Assembly: GCA_019510465.1 (NCBI GenBank)
Contig: JAEKKH010000146.1
Coordinates: 1-57,299 of the forward strand
From: Burkholderiales bacterium
GTDB lineage: Bacteria > Pseudomonadota > Gammaproteobacteria > Burkholderiales > Burkholderiaceae_C
DNA: 57,299 nucleotides
Direction of reading: 5' to 3'
Both the position numbers and the translations under genes were made by a program. The notes below the pieces were generated by a model. That model saw nothing but the letters and a program-made list of their open reading frames with translations. It ran no database searches and was not told where the DNA came from. Below, piece after piece: positions 10,969-20,391 of the stretch; position 1 is the first letter of the stretch, and the number at the start of each line of letters is the position of its first letter.

Positions 10969-13900
10969 ATGGACCCCGCCCACCCCCTCGACGACACGCG
11001 CCGCCTCGACCTGCTTCGGCAGCTGGGCCTGCTGTCCGCCGAGCCGGATCCGGCGCTCGATCGCCTGTGTCGCATCGCGGCGACCGCCACGGCCGCCGAC
11101 ATCGCGATGATCACCTTCATCGTGGGCGAACGCCAGGTCATCCGCTCGCGCGCCGGCACCGGGGCCACCGTCGTCCCGGCGAGCGCGAGCCCGTGGCCGT
11201 GGGCCCTGGACGGCGAGGCCCTGGTGGAGATCGGCGATGCGCTGACCGACCCGCGCTGCACCGGCGACGCGCACGTGCATGGTCCCGCCGCGATCCGCGC
11301 CTGCGCCGCCATGCCGGTCGCCTTCGACGGCGTGGTGCTGGGCGCCGTGTGCGTGCAGCACAGGCGGGCGGGCCGCTTGAGCGACGAGCAGCGCAGCACG
11401 CTGGTCGACCTGGGGGGCATGGTGGAGAGCCTGCTGCGCTCGCGCCACGAGCAGCTGCTGCTGGACGAGCAACGGCGCTACGCGATCGACCTGGCCGCCG
11501 TGCTGGGCGAATCCGAGGCGATGCTGTCCCAGGCGCAGCGGCTGGCCCGGCTGGGCAGCTGGGATGTCGACGTCCCCACCGGCCTGACGGCCTGGTCGCC
11601 CGCGCTGTACGACCTGTTCGGCCGCGACGAGGCGCTCGGCCCGATCACGGCCGACGAGTTCCGCGATCGCATGCCGCCGGAGGATCGCCCGGCCTTCGTC
11701 GCCGCGGTCGAACGCGCCTTCCATCGCTTCGAGAAGACCCAGGTCGAATTCCGTTTCCCGCAGGCCGACGGCCAGGTGCGCTGGATCAGCGCCGTCAGCG
11801 AGCCGGTGCATGACGCCGGCGGCCGGCCGCTGCGACTGCGCGGCACGCTGCAGGACGTCACCGAGCGCCGGCTCAGCGAGCGCCGCGCGCGCGAGAGCGC
11901 GGAGCGCGACCGGCTGCTGTGGCAGACGTCCGCGGACGTGGTCGTGATGGTGGGCGAGGACAACCTGATCCGCTTCTGCAATCCGGCCATCGAACCGGTG
12001 CTGGGCTGGCGGCCGGACGAGGTCGTGGGCCAACCGCTGACGATGCTGCAGCCGCAGCACCTGCGCGAGGCGCACCGCCAGGGCTTCGCGCGCTACCTGG
12101 CCAGCGGGCAGCGGCGGCTCGACTGGCGCGCCGTCGAGATCGCCGGCCTGCACCGCGACGGCCGCGAGATCCCGATCGAGATCTCGTTCAGCGACATGCA
12201 GATGGACGGCCAGCGCATCTTCGGCGCGTTCATGCGCGACGTCTCGCAGCGCGTGCAGCAGCAGCAGGCCCTGCAGCGCAGCGAGGAGCGCTACCGGCGC
12301 ATCGTGCAGACCGCGGAGGAGGGCATCTGGATGGTGGCGTCCGACGCCACCACCACCTTCGTCAACCCGAAGATGGCGCGCATGCTGGGCTACGAGGCGG
12401 CCGAGATGCTGGGCCGCTCGCTGTACGACTTCATGGACGACCGCGCCGGCGACGAGGCGCGCGAGAACATGCGTCGGCGCGCGCAGGGCATCGCCGAGCA
12501 GCACGACTTCCGGCTGCGCCGCAAGGACGGCAGCGACCTGTGGACGGCCATGAGCACCAGTCCCATCGTCGACGCCGACGGCCGTCACGCCGGCGCGCTG
12601 GCGATGGTCACCGACATCACCGAACGCCGGCGCGCCGAGGCCGCCCTGCGCCAGAGCGAGGAACGCTTCCGGTCGCTGACGGTGTTGTCGTCCGACTGGT
12701 ACTGGGAGCAGGACGAGCAGTTCCGCATGACGCAGGTCGTCGGCGGGCGCGCGTTCGACGACAACGCCGGCCTGCGCCGCATGATCGGCCTGCGGCCGTG
12801 GGAGGCGGGTAGCGCAGGCATGGAGGCGGCCGACTGGGAGCGCCACCGCCGCCAGCTGGAGGCGCACGAGCCGTTCCGCGACTTCGAGATCACGCACGAG
12901 GGCGCCGGCGGCACGCGCTACACGGTCAGCGTCAGTGGCGAGCCGGTGTTCGATGCGGCCGGGCACTTCACGGGCTACCGCGGGGTCGGGCGCGACATCA
13001 CCGAGCAGCGGCGCAGCCAGGTGCTGCGGCTGGAGCTGGAGGCGCAGTTGCGCGAGTCGCAGAAGATGGAGGCCATCGGCGTGCTGGCGGGCGGCATCGC
13101 GCACGACTTCAACAACGTGCTGGCCGGCATCCTGGGCAACACGCTGCTGGCCCTGCAGGATCTTCCGTCCGGGCATCCCGCCGGGCTCAGCCTGGAGCAG
13201 ATCCGCAAGGCCGGCCTGCGCGGCCGCGGGCTGGTGCAGCAGATCCTGGCGTTCGCGCGCCGCCAGCCGCGCGAGATGTCCAGCTGCGAGCTGCGCCCCC
13301 TGGTCGAGGAATGCATCGGCCTGCTGCGCTCCACGCTGCCGGCCGGGGTGACCCTGGACGTGTCGATGACCGAGCAGCGCCTGTTCGCCATGGCCGACGC
13401 CACGCAGATCGAGCAGGTGCTGATGAACCTGTGCACCAACGCCTGGCACTCGCTGGGTGGCAAGCCGGGCCGCGTGGCGGTGGCGCTGGCGGGCGTGGAA
13501 CTCGATGGCGCGGCCGCGCGGCACCTGGGCGCCGGCCTGGCGCCGGGCGCCTACGCGCGCATCGCCGTCGAGGACAACGGCCGCGGCATGGACGCGCTGA
13601 CGCGCGCACGCATCTTCGAGCCGTTCTTCACCACCAAGCCGGTGGGCGAAGGCACCGGCCTGGGCCTGGCGGTGGCGCACGGCATCGTCACGGCGCATGG
13701 CGGCGTGATCCGCGTGCAGACGGCGCCGGAGCGGGGCAGCACCTTCGAGATCTACCTGCCGCGCTCGGCCGAGACGGGGCCCGGCGATCGCCCGCAGGCG
13801 CTGGCCACCGCGCCGCGCGGCCACGGCGAGCGGGTGCTCTACATCGACGACGACGAGGTGATGGTGGTGATGGTCCAGCGGCTGCTCGAGCGGCTCGGCT

Positions 13901-14232
13901 ACCACGTCACGTGCCTGCATGACCCGGCGCGCGCGATCGAGCTGGTGCGCGCGGCGCCGCGCGACATCGACATCGTCGTCAGCGACCTCAACATGCCCGA
14001 GCTGTCCGGCCTGGACGTCGCCCGCGCGCTCCAGGGCATCCGCCCCGGACTGCCGGTGGTCATCAGCTCCGGCAACCTGCCCGACCAGCTGCAGGGCGAG
14101 GCGCGCGAAGCCGGCGTGCGCGCGCTGGTGCACAAGCAGTACACGCTGGAGGAACTCGGCGGCGTCATTCACTGGGTCCTGGCCGGCGGCCAGCGGCTCG
14201 GGCACGAGCCGCTGTTGATGGCCGCGCGCTAG
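10969..14232 (+). CDS. GAF/multi-PAS hybrid histidine kinase
   Basis: 1087-residue soluble hybrid kinase. The order is a GAF-like domain (about 10-150), then four PAS/PAC units (about 175-290, 305-425, 430-550, 555-690; PAC ends such as [40 protein letters not shown]). HisKA follows with the phosphoacceptor in [13 protein letters not shown], then HATPase_c ([28 protein letters not shown]) and a C-terminal receiver ([21 protein letters not shown]). The HDFNN box is typical of hybrid kinases whose receiver is fused behind the ATPase. I chose ATG 10969; the tracked start at 10834 is a GTG in the promoter region. No membrane segment is present, so it senses intracellular or diffusible signals. 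No separate regulator gene lies beside it. Confidence 0.93.
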   Translation: MDPAHPLDDTRRLDLLRQLGLLSAEPDPALDRLCRIAATATAADIAMITFIVGERQVIRSRAGTGATVVPASASPWPWALDGEALVEIGDALTDPRCTGDAHVHGPAAIRACAAMPVAFDGVVLGAVCVQHRRAGRLSDEQRSTLVDLGGMVESLLRSRHEQLLLDEQRRYAIDLAAVLGESEAMLSQAQRLARLGSWDVDVPTGLTAWSPALYDLFGRDEALGPITADEFRDRMPPEDRPAFVAAVERAFHRFEKTQVEFRFPQADGQVRWISAVSEPVHDAGGRPLRLRGTLQDVTERRLSERRARESAERDRLLWQTSADVVVMVGEDNLIRFCNPAIEPVLGWRPDEVVGQPLTMLQPQHLREAHRQGFARYLASGQRRLDWRAVEIAGLHRDGREIPIEISFSDMQMDGQRIFGAFMRDVSQRVQQQQALQRSEERYRRIVQTAEEGIWMVASDATTTFVNPKMARMLGYEAAEMLGRSLYDFMDDRAGDEARENMRRRAQGIAEQHDFRLRRKDGSDLWTAMSTSPIVDADGRHAGALAMVTDITERRRAEAALRQSEERFRSLTVLSSDWYWEQDEQFRMTQVVGGRAFDDNAGLRRMIGLRPWEAGSAGMEAADWERHRRQLEAHEPFRDFEITHEGAGGTRYTVSVSGEPVFDAAGHFTGYRGVGRDITEQRRSQVLRLELEAQLRESQKMEAIGVLAGGIAHDFNNVLAGILGNTLLALQDLPSGHPAGLSLEQIRKAGLRGRGLVQQILAFARRQPREMSSCELRPLVEECIGLLRSTLPAGVTLDVSMTEQRLFAMADATQIEQVLMNLCTNAWHSLGGKPGRVAVALAGVELDGAAARHLGAGLAPGAYARIAVEDNGRGMDALTRARIFEPFFTTKPVGEGTGLGLAVAHGIVTAHGGVIRVQTAPERGSTFEIYLPRSAETGPGDRPQALATAPRGHGERVLYIDDDEVMVVMVQRLLERLGYHVTCLHDPARAIELVRAAPRDIDIVVSDLNMPELSGLDVARALQGIRPGLPVVISSGNLPDQLQGEAREAGVRALVHKQYTLEELGGVIHWVLAGGQRLGHEPLLMAAR

Positions 14233-14350
14233 CAGCGAACCGTCGACAGCTGGCGCGCGTCGCGCGGGGCGGCTGCTAGGCCGCGCTCGCATGACGGCTT
14301 TCGAGGTCTGGGTACATTGCCTGCTGCCCACAGACTTTCGAGGAGTCCCC

Positions 14351-14899
14351 ATGGCCAAGACCCGCATCGCCGTCATCGTCGGCAGCCTGCGCAAGGAATC
14401 CTTCAACCGCCAGCTCGCCAACGCGCTGCCCGCACTTGCACCGGAGGTCGAGTTCACGCAGCTGCGCATCGACGACCTGCCGCCCTACAACCAGGACGAC
14501 GACGGCGCCCCCGCGGCCCCGGTCAAGCGCCTGAAGAGCGAGATCCTGGCGGCCGCCGGCGTGATCTTCGTGACGCCCGAATACAACCGCTCGATGCCGG
14601 GCGTGCTGAAGAACGCGATCGACCATGCGTCGCGCCCCTATGGCCAGAGCGCGTGGAAGGGCAAGCCGTCGGGCGTGCTGGGTGCGTCGATCGGCGCGGC
14701 CGGCACCGCGATGGCGCAGCAGCACCTGCGCAACGTGCTGGCCTACCTCGACGCGCCCACGCTGGGCCAGCCGGAGGTGTTCATCCACGCGAAGGAGGGC
14801 GTCTTCGAGGGGCCGGGCAAGCTCAGCGAATCGACGTCGAAGTTCGTCCAGGGCTGGCTGCAGACCTACCTCGAGTTCGTCAAGCGCCACGGCACCTGA
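14351..14899 (+). CDS. NADPH-dependent FMN reductase (ChrR/azoreductase type)
   Basis: 182-residue flavodoxin-fold reductase. It shows the FMN phosphate-binding loop GSLRKESFNRQLA near the N-terminus and the TPEYNRSMPGVLKNAIDHAS motif typical of the YieF/ChrR quinone or chromate reductase family. These cytosolic enzymes use NAD(P)H to reduce quinones, azo dyes or chromate by two electrons, limiting redox cycling. ATG 14351 follows a good AGGAGTCCCC site; the track's upstream start is not needed. It stands alone between a hybrid kinase and a small membrane protein. Confidence 0.9.
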   Translation: MAKTRIAVIVGSLRKESFNRQLANALPALAPEVEFTQLRIDDLPPYNQDDDGAPAAPVKRLKSEILAAAGVIFVTPEYNRSMPGVLKNAIDHASRPYGQSAWKGKPSGVLGASIGAAGTAMAQQHLRNVLAYLDAPTLGQPEVFIHAKEGVFEGPGKLSESTSKFVQGWLQTYLEFVKRHGT

Positions 14900-15147
14900 A
14901 GAGTGAGCAAGGGCCACGTGCAGGGTGCAGCCGACCACGCCGGTGGGGAAGTTGCCGTCCGCCAGCTCCGGATCGACCACGGGCGGAAGCACCGGTGGCG
15001 CGCCGCTGCCACATCCGCGGCCGTGAGAGCCGACGACGCCTTTCGGCCGGCGCATGCGGCTTGCCGCTGGCAGGCACCCACGCCGCCGGGGACGGCGCGC
15101 CGCGGGCCGGCAAGCGGCGGCCGCGTTCGCCGACACAAGGAGACGTC

Positions 15148-15513
15148 ATGGAACCCCTTCGCATCCTCGAGACGGCGTCGGTGCTGCTGGCGATCGCCGC
15201 CTTGGGCGGGCTCGCGATGGCCGGCATCCGCCTGAGCGGCAAGCCGCATCCGCCGACGTGGCTGGCAATGCTGCACGGCTTCCTCGCCGCGTCCGCGCTC
15301 ACCTTGCTGCTCTACGGCTGGGCGACCGTCGGCCTGCCGGGCCTGGCGATGGCGGGCACGGCGCTGTTCGCTCTCGCGGCCGTCGGCGGCGTGGCGTTGA
15401 ACCTCGGGTACCACTGGCGCCGGCTGCCGTTGCCGCTGGGCCTGATGATCGGCCACGCGGTGCTGGCGGTCCTCGGCTACGCGCTGCTGCTGATCGCCAC
15501 CTTGCGCGGTTGA
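15148..15513 (+). CDS. Small four-helix membrane protein
   Basis: 121-residue protein with four hydrophobic segments (VLLAIAALGGLAMAGI, LAMLHGFLAASALTLLLYGW, LAMAGTALFALAAVGGVAL, LMIGHAVLAVLGYALLLIA). It has a conserved-looking His at the start of the second and fourth helices. ATG 15148 has AAGGAGACGTC in front. I do not recognise a characterised family; the His-containing helices recall small cytochrome-b-like or DUF membrane proteins, but no function is assigned. The 248 bp before it contain no gene I can support. Confidence 0.7.
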   Translation: MEPLRILETASVLLAIAALGGLAMAGIRLSGKPHPPTWLAMLHGFLAASALTLLLYGWATVGLPGLAMAGTALFALAAVGGVALNLGYHWRRLPLPLGLMIGHAVLAVLGYALLLIATLRG

Positions 15514-17301
15514 TCAGCCGTCGAGCGCCGGCTCGGCCTCGTGCGCGCTGCCTTCGAGCATGCGCGCGAATCCGGGCTGGCGTTCGCGCAGGTCGACGAG
15601 CCGGCCGATGTCGACCAGGCGGCCGCCTTCCATCAGCGCGATGCGGTCGAAGTGCGGCAACAGGCCCATGCGGTGCACCGACGCGACGATGCAGGCCGAG
15701 GGGAAGGTCTCGCCGAGGTGGTGGTGGATGCGCGCCTCGGTGACGGGATCGAGCGCGCCGGTGGGCTCGTCGAGGAAGACGATCGAGCTGCCGGCCGCCG
15801 CGAGCGCGCCGCGTGCCAGGCAGAGTCGCTGGCGCTGTCCGCCCGACAGGTTGCTCCCGCGCTCGGCGACGGCGAACTCGAGTCCGCCCGCAAGGCCGCC
15901 CAGCACGTCGTCGAACGCGCTGCCACGCATCGCGGCGGCGAGCACGGGCTCGGGCAGGGCCGTGCCGAAGTCCAGGTTCTCGCGCACCGTCCCCTCGAAG
16001 ACGTCGGCTTCCTGCGGGATCAGCGTCGCGATCGCGGCCAGGCTGTGCACGCCCGGCTGGACGCGCCCATCGACCTCGACCACGACGCCCGGTGCGGCGT
16101 ACAGGCCGGCCAGCACGCGCATCAGGGTGCTCTTGCCGGCGCCGCTGCCGCCCACCAGCGCGATGCGTTCGCCGCGCTCCAGGGCGAGCTCGTCCAGGCC
16201 CAGCGGCGGCGAGTCGGACGCGGCCGATGCATGGCGATACGCGATGTCGCGCACGACGATGCGCCGCCAGTCCCCGGGCAGGGCGCGCGCCGGCTCGGTC
16301 GCCGGCGCATCGAAGATCGGGCGGGCGCTCGCGTAGTCCGCCCGCGTCCGCGACAGCCCTTGCAGGCGGCCGGTCATGTCGGTGGCGACCGCGGCCGTGC
16401 GGCCGGCGTACTGTTGAACCATGAAGACCGCGCCGATCGCGATGGCCCCCGTGCCGTCATGGCTCAGCAGCCAGACGTAGGCGACGACCAGCGCCCAGGT
16501 CGTCAGGGTGCTCACCAGGTCGACCATGCACCACTTGGCCTCGTTGACCACGATGTTGCGCCCCAGCGGCACGAACACGCGCGCGAGCCGGCCCCGCAGC
16601 AGGCGGCGCGACGCCTCCTGCAGCCGCAGGCTCAGCACGGTGCCGATGTGGCCCAGGAAGTCGGCCATGCCCGAGCCGTAGCGGCGCTCGGCCTCCATCT
16701 CCTGCATCGACAGCCGCATGAGCGTGCGGTCGATGCGCACGCTGACGAGGGCCAGGGTGCCGAACGCGAGGAACGCCGCGGCGCCGATGGCCGGCGAGAG
16801 CGCGGCGAGCGCGACGAGCGGCCCGACGAGCCCGACCAGGCTTTGCAGGTAGATGAACTGGTTGGCCGAGAACTCGTAGAGCGCCTGCGTGGCCTGGCGC
16901 ACGCGCTGCTGCATGTCGTTCGAGTGATGGCGGTCGTGCCAGGCGAGCGGCGCGGCGGTCAGCCGCGTGTAGAGCTCGTCGGACAGCGTCTCGCGCACGC
17001 GCATGCCCACGCGGCGCTCGAGCACGCGCCCGGGCCCGTGCAGCAGCCACGAGGCGACCGACGCGCCCATCACGCAGACGACCCATTCGAGCGCGCGCAC
17101 CAGGCTTCCCGGCCCGCTCTTCTGAAGCGCGTCGATCGCCTGCGCCGCGAACCAGGGCACGGTCAGCCGCACGCCCTGGGAGGCCATCAGCAGCAGCATC
17201 GAGCCCACCATCGCCACGCGGGCGCCGGCTGCGTAGCGCCAGACGCCACGGTAGAGGCCGGCATCGATCGGGTTGGGCAAGGGCGGGGCGGTGGCTGACA
17301 C
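15514..17301 (-). CDS. ABC exporter half-transporter (permease-ATPase fusion)
   Basis: About 595 residues: an ABC_membrane domain with six hydrophobic helices (about 30-310) fused to an ATPase. The ATPase has Walker A GGSGAGKST, signature LSGGQRQRLCLA, Walker B SSIVFLDEPTGALDP and a switch His in ASVHRMG. Exporters of this layout dimerise in the inner membrane; the substrate (lipid, peptide or drug) is not evident. The tracked ORF starts far upstream at 17766 in what is clearly non-coding sequence. The most plausible start is GTG 17301, before the sequence SATAPPLPNPIDAGLY, but its ribosome site is weak and the exact start is uncertain. Single gene, converging with the small membrane protein. 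Confidence 0.9.
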   Translation of the reverse strand: MSATAPPLPNPIDAGLYRGVWRYAAGARVAMVGSMLLLMASQGVRLTVPWFAAQAIDALQKSGPGSLVRALEWVVCVMGASVASWLLHGPGRVLERRVGMRVRETLSDELYTRLTAAPLAWHDRHHSNDMQQRVRQATQALYEFSANQFIYLQSLVGLVGPLVALAALSPAIGAAAFLAFGTLALVSVRIDRTLMRLSMQEMEAERRYGSGMADFLGHIGTVLSLRLQEASRRLLRGRLARVFVPLGRNIVVNEAKWCMVDLVSTLTTWALVVAYVWLLSHDGTGAIAIGAVFMVQQYAGRTAAVATDMTGRLQGLSRTRADYASARPIFDAPATEPARALPGDWRRIVVRDIAYRHASAASDSPPLGLDELALERGERIALVGGSGAGKSTLMRVLAGLYAAPGVVVEVDGRVQPGVHSLAAIATLIPQEADVFEGTVRENLDFGTALPEPVLAAAMRGSAFDDVLGGLAGGLEFAVAERGSNLSGGQRQRLCLARGALAAAGSSIVFLDEPTGALDPVTEARIHHHLGETFPSACIVASVHRMGLLPHFDRIALMEGGRLVDIGRLVDLRERQPGFARMLEGSAHEAEPALDG

Positions 17302-17414
17302 GACGGAGCAGTGGCGTTGCGATGCCCGACACGATACGGCAAACGCCAAGGACGACGGCCGGCGAGCCCGGCCGTCACTGCATGATGCGCGGGGCCGACG
17401 CGCGGCCCGGCCCT

Positions 17415-17681
17415 TCAACGCTGGTTCGATCGATTGCTGTTGTCGCCGCCTTGCTGCGGGTTGCGGCCTTGCGCCTGGCCCGGGTCGGACTTCAGGTTGC
17501 TGCCGTGCTGGTCGCGGCTGCCACCCGACTGGTTCTGCTGGTTCGAACCGCCGCTGGGCGTCAGCTTGCCGTGGCCACCTTGCTGCTGCTGGCTGCCGGA
17601 CTGGCTCTGCTGACGGCTCTGCGAGCTGTCGCGATCCTGTTGCGACGGCTGCTGGCCTTGCTGGTTCTGGTTTCGTTGCAC
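17415..17681 (-). CDS. Gln/Ser/Gly-rich disordered small protein
   Basis: 88-residue protein of very low complexity. It is dominated by Gln, Ser, Gly, Asn and Asp, with few aliphatic and no aromatic residues or Cys. It starts at GTG 17681, which is preceded by an excellent AAGGAG site 6 nt away, so it is probably a real gene despite its odd composition. No fold or family is recognised; sequence of this type is intrinsically disordered and prion-like in composition. It lies 136 bp downstream of a DUF2630 gene on the same strand, so the two may form a small stress-response unit. Confidence 0.65.
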   Translation of the reverse strand: MQRNQNQQGQQPSQQDRDSSQSRQQSQSGSQQQQGGHGKLTPSGGSNQQNQSGGSRDQHGSNLKSDPGQAQGRNPQQGGDNSNRSNQR

Positions 17682-17817
17682 GTGCTGCTCCTTGGTTGGG
17701 TTGCCCCGCCGTTCTCCGGTGGAGACGGCCCCGAGGAAATTCGGAGGTCGTGCCGCGACGCGGCAAGGTGCATTCCCTGGCCGCGAGGCGCGTTCACGCG
17801 GGCCGGCGGCGGCCCGC

Positions 17818-18051
17818 TCAGTTCGTGTAGTTCTCCACCGTGCCGACGTCGCGCGGCGTCGCGCTCTCGGGATCGGCGCCGAACTCGCGCTTGGCGCGGC
17901 GCTGGCGCAGCAGGTCCCAGCATTGGTCGAGCTGCTCGGCGACGCTCCTGAGGCGCTCCGCGTTGGCCTCGGGCGCGGCCGGGTTCTCGCGCAGGCGATG
18001 CTCCTCGTCGACGAGTGCCGTGATGCGGTCGAGAATGGTCTTGTCTTCCAT
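17818..18051 (-). CDS. DUF2630-family protein
   Basis: 77-residue protein. The sequence MEDKTILDRITALVDEEHRL, followed by a second helix with LDQCWDLLRQRRAKREFGAD, matches the DUF2630 pattern: two predicted amphipathic helices and a polar tail. The function of the family is unknown. ATG 18051 is preceded by AGGAGCCACCCAA; the track adds 47 upstream residues without support. It is divergent from the GGDEF protein gene, with the 11-bp tandem repeat between them. Confidence 0.85.
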   Translation of the reverse strand: MEDKTILDRITALVDEEHRLRENPAAPEANAERLRSVAEQLDQCWDLLRQRRAKREFGADPESATPRDVGTVENYTN

Positions 18052-18305
18052 TTGGGTGGCTCCTGTGCGGGATCGTCGGTCGGACGGCGCAGGCAATCGG
18101 CGCGCCTCCAGCGGCGCAGCATAAGCGCGTGCCACGGTGCTGCCGCCAGCAGGGTCAAGCGGCGGCGCAAGACGGTTCGGTGACGCCCGCACCTAGGGTT
18201 TTCGTGAGGCGGCGCCTCGCGTCTTGGCGGCCGCGTCCAGTGGACAGCCCCGCGGCGCCGACGCATACTGCGCGTTTGGTGTTCCGGCACCAGGTACAAG
18301 AAGAG

Positions 18306-18360
18306 CCGTCGCAGACCCGTCGCAGACCCGTCGCAGACCCGTCGCAGACCCGTCGCAGAC
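18306..18360. repeat. Perfect 11-bp tandem repeat, five copies
   Basis: Five identical, uninterrupted copies of CCGTCGCAGAC. They lie in the 372-bp gap between the divergent DUF2630 and diguanylate cyclase genes, ending 9 bp before the upstream candidate ATG (18370) and 63 bp before the preferred ATG (18424). The 11-bp period is close to one DNA turn, so the copies face the same side of the helix. The rest of the gap shows no gene. Confidence 0.9.
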
Positions 18361-18423
18361 GCCCGCGCGATGCGGTCGCAAGCGAAGGCCGCCAGTCGCG
18401 CGCTTCGGCACGAGGGATCTTCC

Positions 18424-19869
18424 ATGGTGGCAGCTGTGCAGCGGATCGAGCGTCTCGATCGGCTTGAACGCATCATCCAGACGCAATCGCTGCTGGTCCA
18501 GGCCGACCTGGCCCTGAACCCGTTCATGCAGCTGGTCATCGACAAGCTGCGCGAGCTCACGCAGTCGCATGGCGCCTCGATCGACTTCGTCGAAGGCGAG
18601 CACACCGCCGTGCGGCGCGCCAGCGGTGCCATCGCCGGCCACCTCGGCCTGCGCGTCGCGCTCGACGCCAGCCTGTCGGGCGTGTGCGTGCGCACGGGAG
18701 CCGTGCAGGTCTGCGAGGACTCCGAGTCCGATCCGCGCGTCGACCGCGCTGCCTGCCGCCTGCTCGGCGTGCGCTCGATGATCTGCGCGCCGTTGCGCCA
18801 GGGCGGCGTGGTGACCGGCGTGCTCAAGGTCTTCTCCGACCGCCCGCGGGCGTTCGACGAGGGCGACGTGCAGATGCTGCAGCTGATGGCCAGCGCCATC
18901 GTCGCGGCGCTCGCCAAGAAGGCGGCGCTCGACGCGCGCAACGAGGCCGAGGCGCGCCTGCGCTCCAGCGAGGAGCGCATGCGCGCGCTGCTGGAGCACG
19001 CGCACGACGCGGTGATCTCGATCGACGAACAGGGCCGCGTCTCGCAATGGAACCGCGCGGCCGAGCGCCTGTTCGGCTGGTCGCCCATCGAGGCGATCGG
19101 CCAGCCCGTCGCGGACCTCGTCGTCCCGCCGCAGATGCGCGGCGAGATCGCCAGCGTCATCGCGCGCTACGCGAACGCCGAGCGGCTGGAGGACGCCCAC
19201 CAGCGCGTCACGCTGCCGGCGATCGACCGCGCGGGGCGCCAGCTGTCCGTGGAGGTGAGCCTGACGGCCACGCGCGTGGCCGGCCGCTGGGAGCTGACGG
19301 CGTTCGCGCACGACGTCTCGGAGAAGCGCCAGCTCGAGGCGCGGCTGCGCGCCATGGCGCTCAGCGACGGCCTGACGGGCCTGGCCAACCGGCGCGGCTT
19401 CATGGAGGCGCTCGAGAAGGCCGTCTCGCGCCACGCCCGCGGGGGGCCGCCGCTGGCGCTGCTGTTCCTCGACCTGGACGGCTTCAAGCAGATCAACGAC
19501 GAGCTGGGCCACCACGTCGGCGACCTGGCGCTGCAGACCTTCGCCCGCCGCATCGAATCGTGCGTGCGCAAGGGCGACACCGTGGCGCGCCTGGGCGGCG
19601 ACGAGTTCACCGTCCTGGCCGAAGGGATCGCGTCGCTGGAGCAGGCGCGCGCGATCGCCGACAAGATCATCGAGGCGATGAAGCCGCCGCTGGAGACGCA
19701 CAAGGCGGTGCGCCTGCGCGCGAGCATCGGCATCAGCCTGTACAAGCCGCCGTCCGATGCGTCGCGCTTCCTGCGCGAGGCCGACCACGCCATGTACCAC
19801 GCCAAGCAGCACCACGACGCGGTCGAAGGCGTGTCGGCGTTTATGTCGGACGCGCAATTCCTCGACTGA
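18424..19869 (+). CDS. GAF-PAS diguanylate cyclase
   Basis: 481-residue c-di-GMP synthase. A GAF domain occupies about residues 20-170 (with VCVRTGAVQVCEDSESDPRV) and a PAS domain about 180-300. A GGDEF domain fills the rest, with the intact active-site loop LGGDEFTVLAE and an inhibitory I-site RKGD five residues before it. Enzyme activity with product feedback is therefore expected. No EAL domain and no membrane segment are present, so the GAF/PAS part should sense a cytosolic ligand or redox state. ATG 18370 is an alternative start 18 codons upstream. The 11-bp repeats lie upstream, within the probable promoter or leader. Confidence 0.93.
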   Translation: MVAAVQRIERLDRLERIIQTQSLLVQADLALNPFMQLVIDKLRELTQSHGASIDFVEGEHTAVRRASGAIAGHLGLRVALDASLSGVCVRTGAVQVCEDSESDPRVDRAACRLLGVRSMICAPLRQGGVVTGVLKVFSDRPRAFDEGDVQMLQLMASAIVAALAKKAALDARNEAEARLRSSEERMRALLEHAHDAVISIDEQGRVSQWNRAAERLFGWSPIEAIGQPVADLVVPPQMRGEIASVIARYANAERLEDAHQRVTLPAIDRAGRQLSVEVSLTATRVAGRWELTAFAHDVSEKRQLEARLRAMALSDGLTGLANRRGFMEALEKAVSRHARGGPPLALLFLDLDGFKQINDELGHHVGDLALQTFARRIESCVRKGDTVARLGGDEFTVLAEGIASLEQARAIADKIIEAMKPPLETHKAVRLRASIGISLYKPPSDASRFLREADHAMYHAKQHHDAVEGVSAFMSDAQFLD

Positions 19870-19908
19870 GTCCAGAATCGAGGCCACGCCCGCTGCGAAA
19901 GGCCCCCG

Positions 19909-20391
19909 ATGCCGGACTCGCCAAGCCATTCCCCCGACCCGCGCTGGAAGCACGACGGCGTGCGCGTCGTGCCCGCCGACAGGCTCGACCCGAACACGGC
20001 GCAGACGCCCGGCATGGACCGCCAGGCCGCCATCACGTTCGCGCGCACCGGCGCCCAGAAGCTGTGGGCCGGCACCGTGCACATCCACCCCAACGCCAGG
20101 ACGGGCGCGCACCACCACGGTCCCCTCGAGAGCGTGATCTACGTGGTCAAGGGCCGCGCCCGCATGCGCTGGGGCGAGCGGCTGGAGTTCACCGCCGAGG
20201 CGGGGCCGGGCGACTTCATCTACGTGCCGCCGTTCGTGCCGCACCAGGAGATCAACGCCAGCCCGACGCAGGTGCTGGAATGCGTGCTCGTGCGCAGCGA
20301 CGGCCAGGCGGTGGCGGTCAACCTCGACATCGAGCCGGCCGAGCCGCCCGAGGACGTGCCCTGGATCGACCCGACGCATCCCGCCGGCTGA
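19909..20391 (+). CDS. Cupin-domain protein
   Basis: 160-residue single-cupin protein. Cupin motif 1 is visible as THHHG-like GAHHHGPLESVIYVVKGRARMRWG, giving the His ligands and Glu for a metal ion; motif 2 is GDFIYVPPFVPHQEIN. Such small cupins bind a metal and act as isomerases, dioxygenases or sugar/ligand sensors; the substrate cannot be told. It starts 39 bp after the cyclase gene on the same strand, so both may share a transcript. It ends one base before the convergent NhaR-like gene. Confidence 0.87.
   Translation: MPDSPSHSPDPRWKHDGVRVVPADRLDPNTAQTPGMDRQAAITFARTGAQKLWAGTVHIHPNARTGAHHHGPLESVIYVVKGRARMRWGERLEFTAEAGPGDFIYVPPFVPHQEINASPTQVLECVLVRSDGQAVAVNLDIEPAEPPEDVPWIDPTHPAG

Noticed and set aside
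10861-14469. 1202-residue ORF on the minus strand opposite the multi-PAS kinase
   Set aside because: It mirrors the kinase gene codon for codon, is rich in Arg/Ala/Gln/His with no recognisable domain, and is a GC-bias shadow.
18129-18467. 112-residue ORF running through the 11-bp repeats
   Set aside because: No domain, no ribosome site, and it overlaps the supported start of the diguanylate cyclase in another frame.
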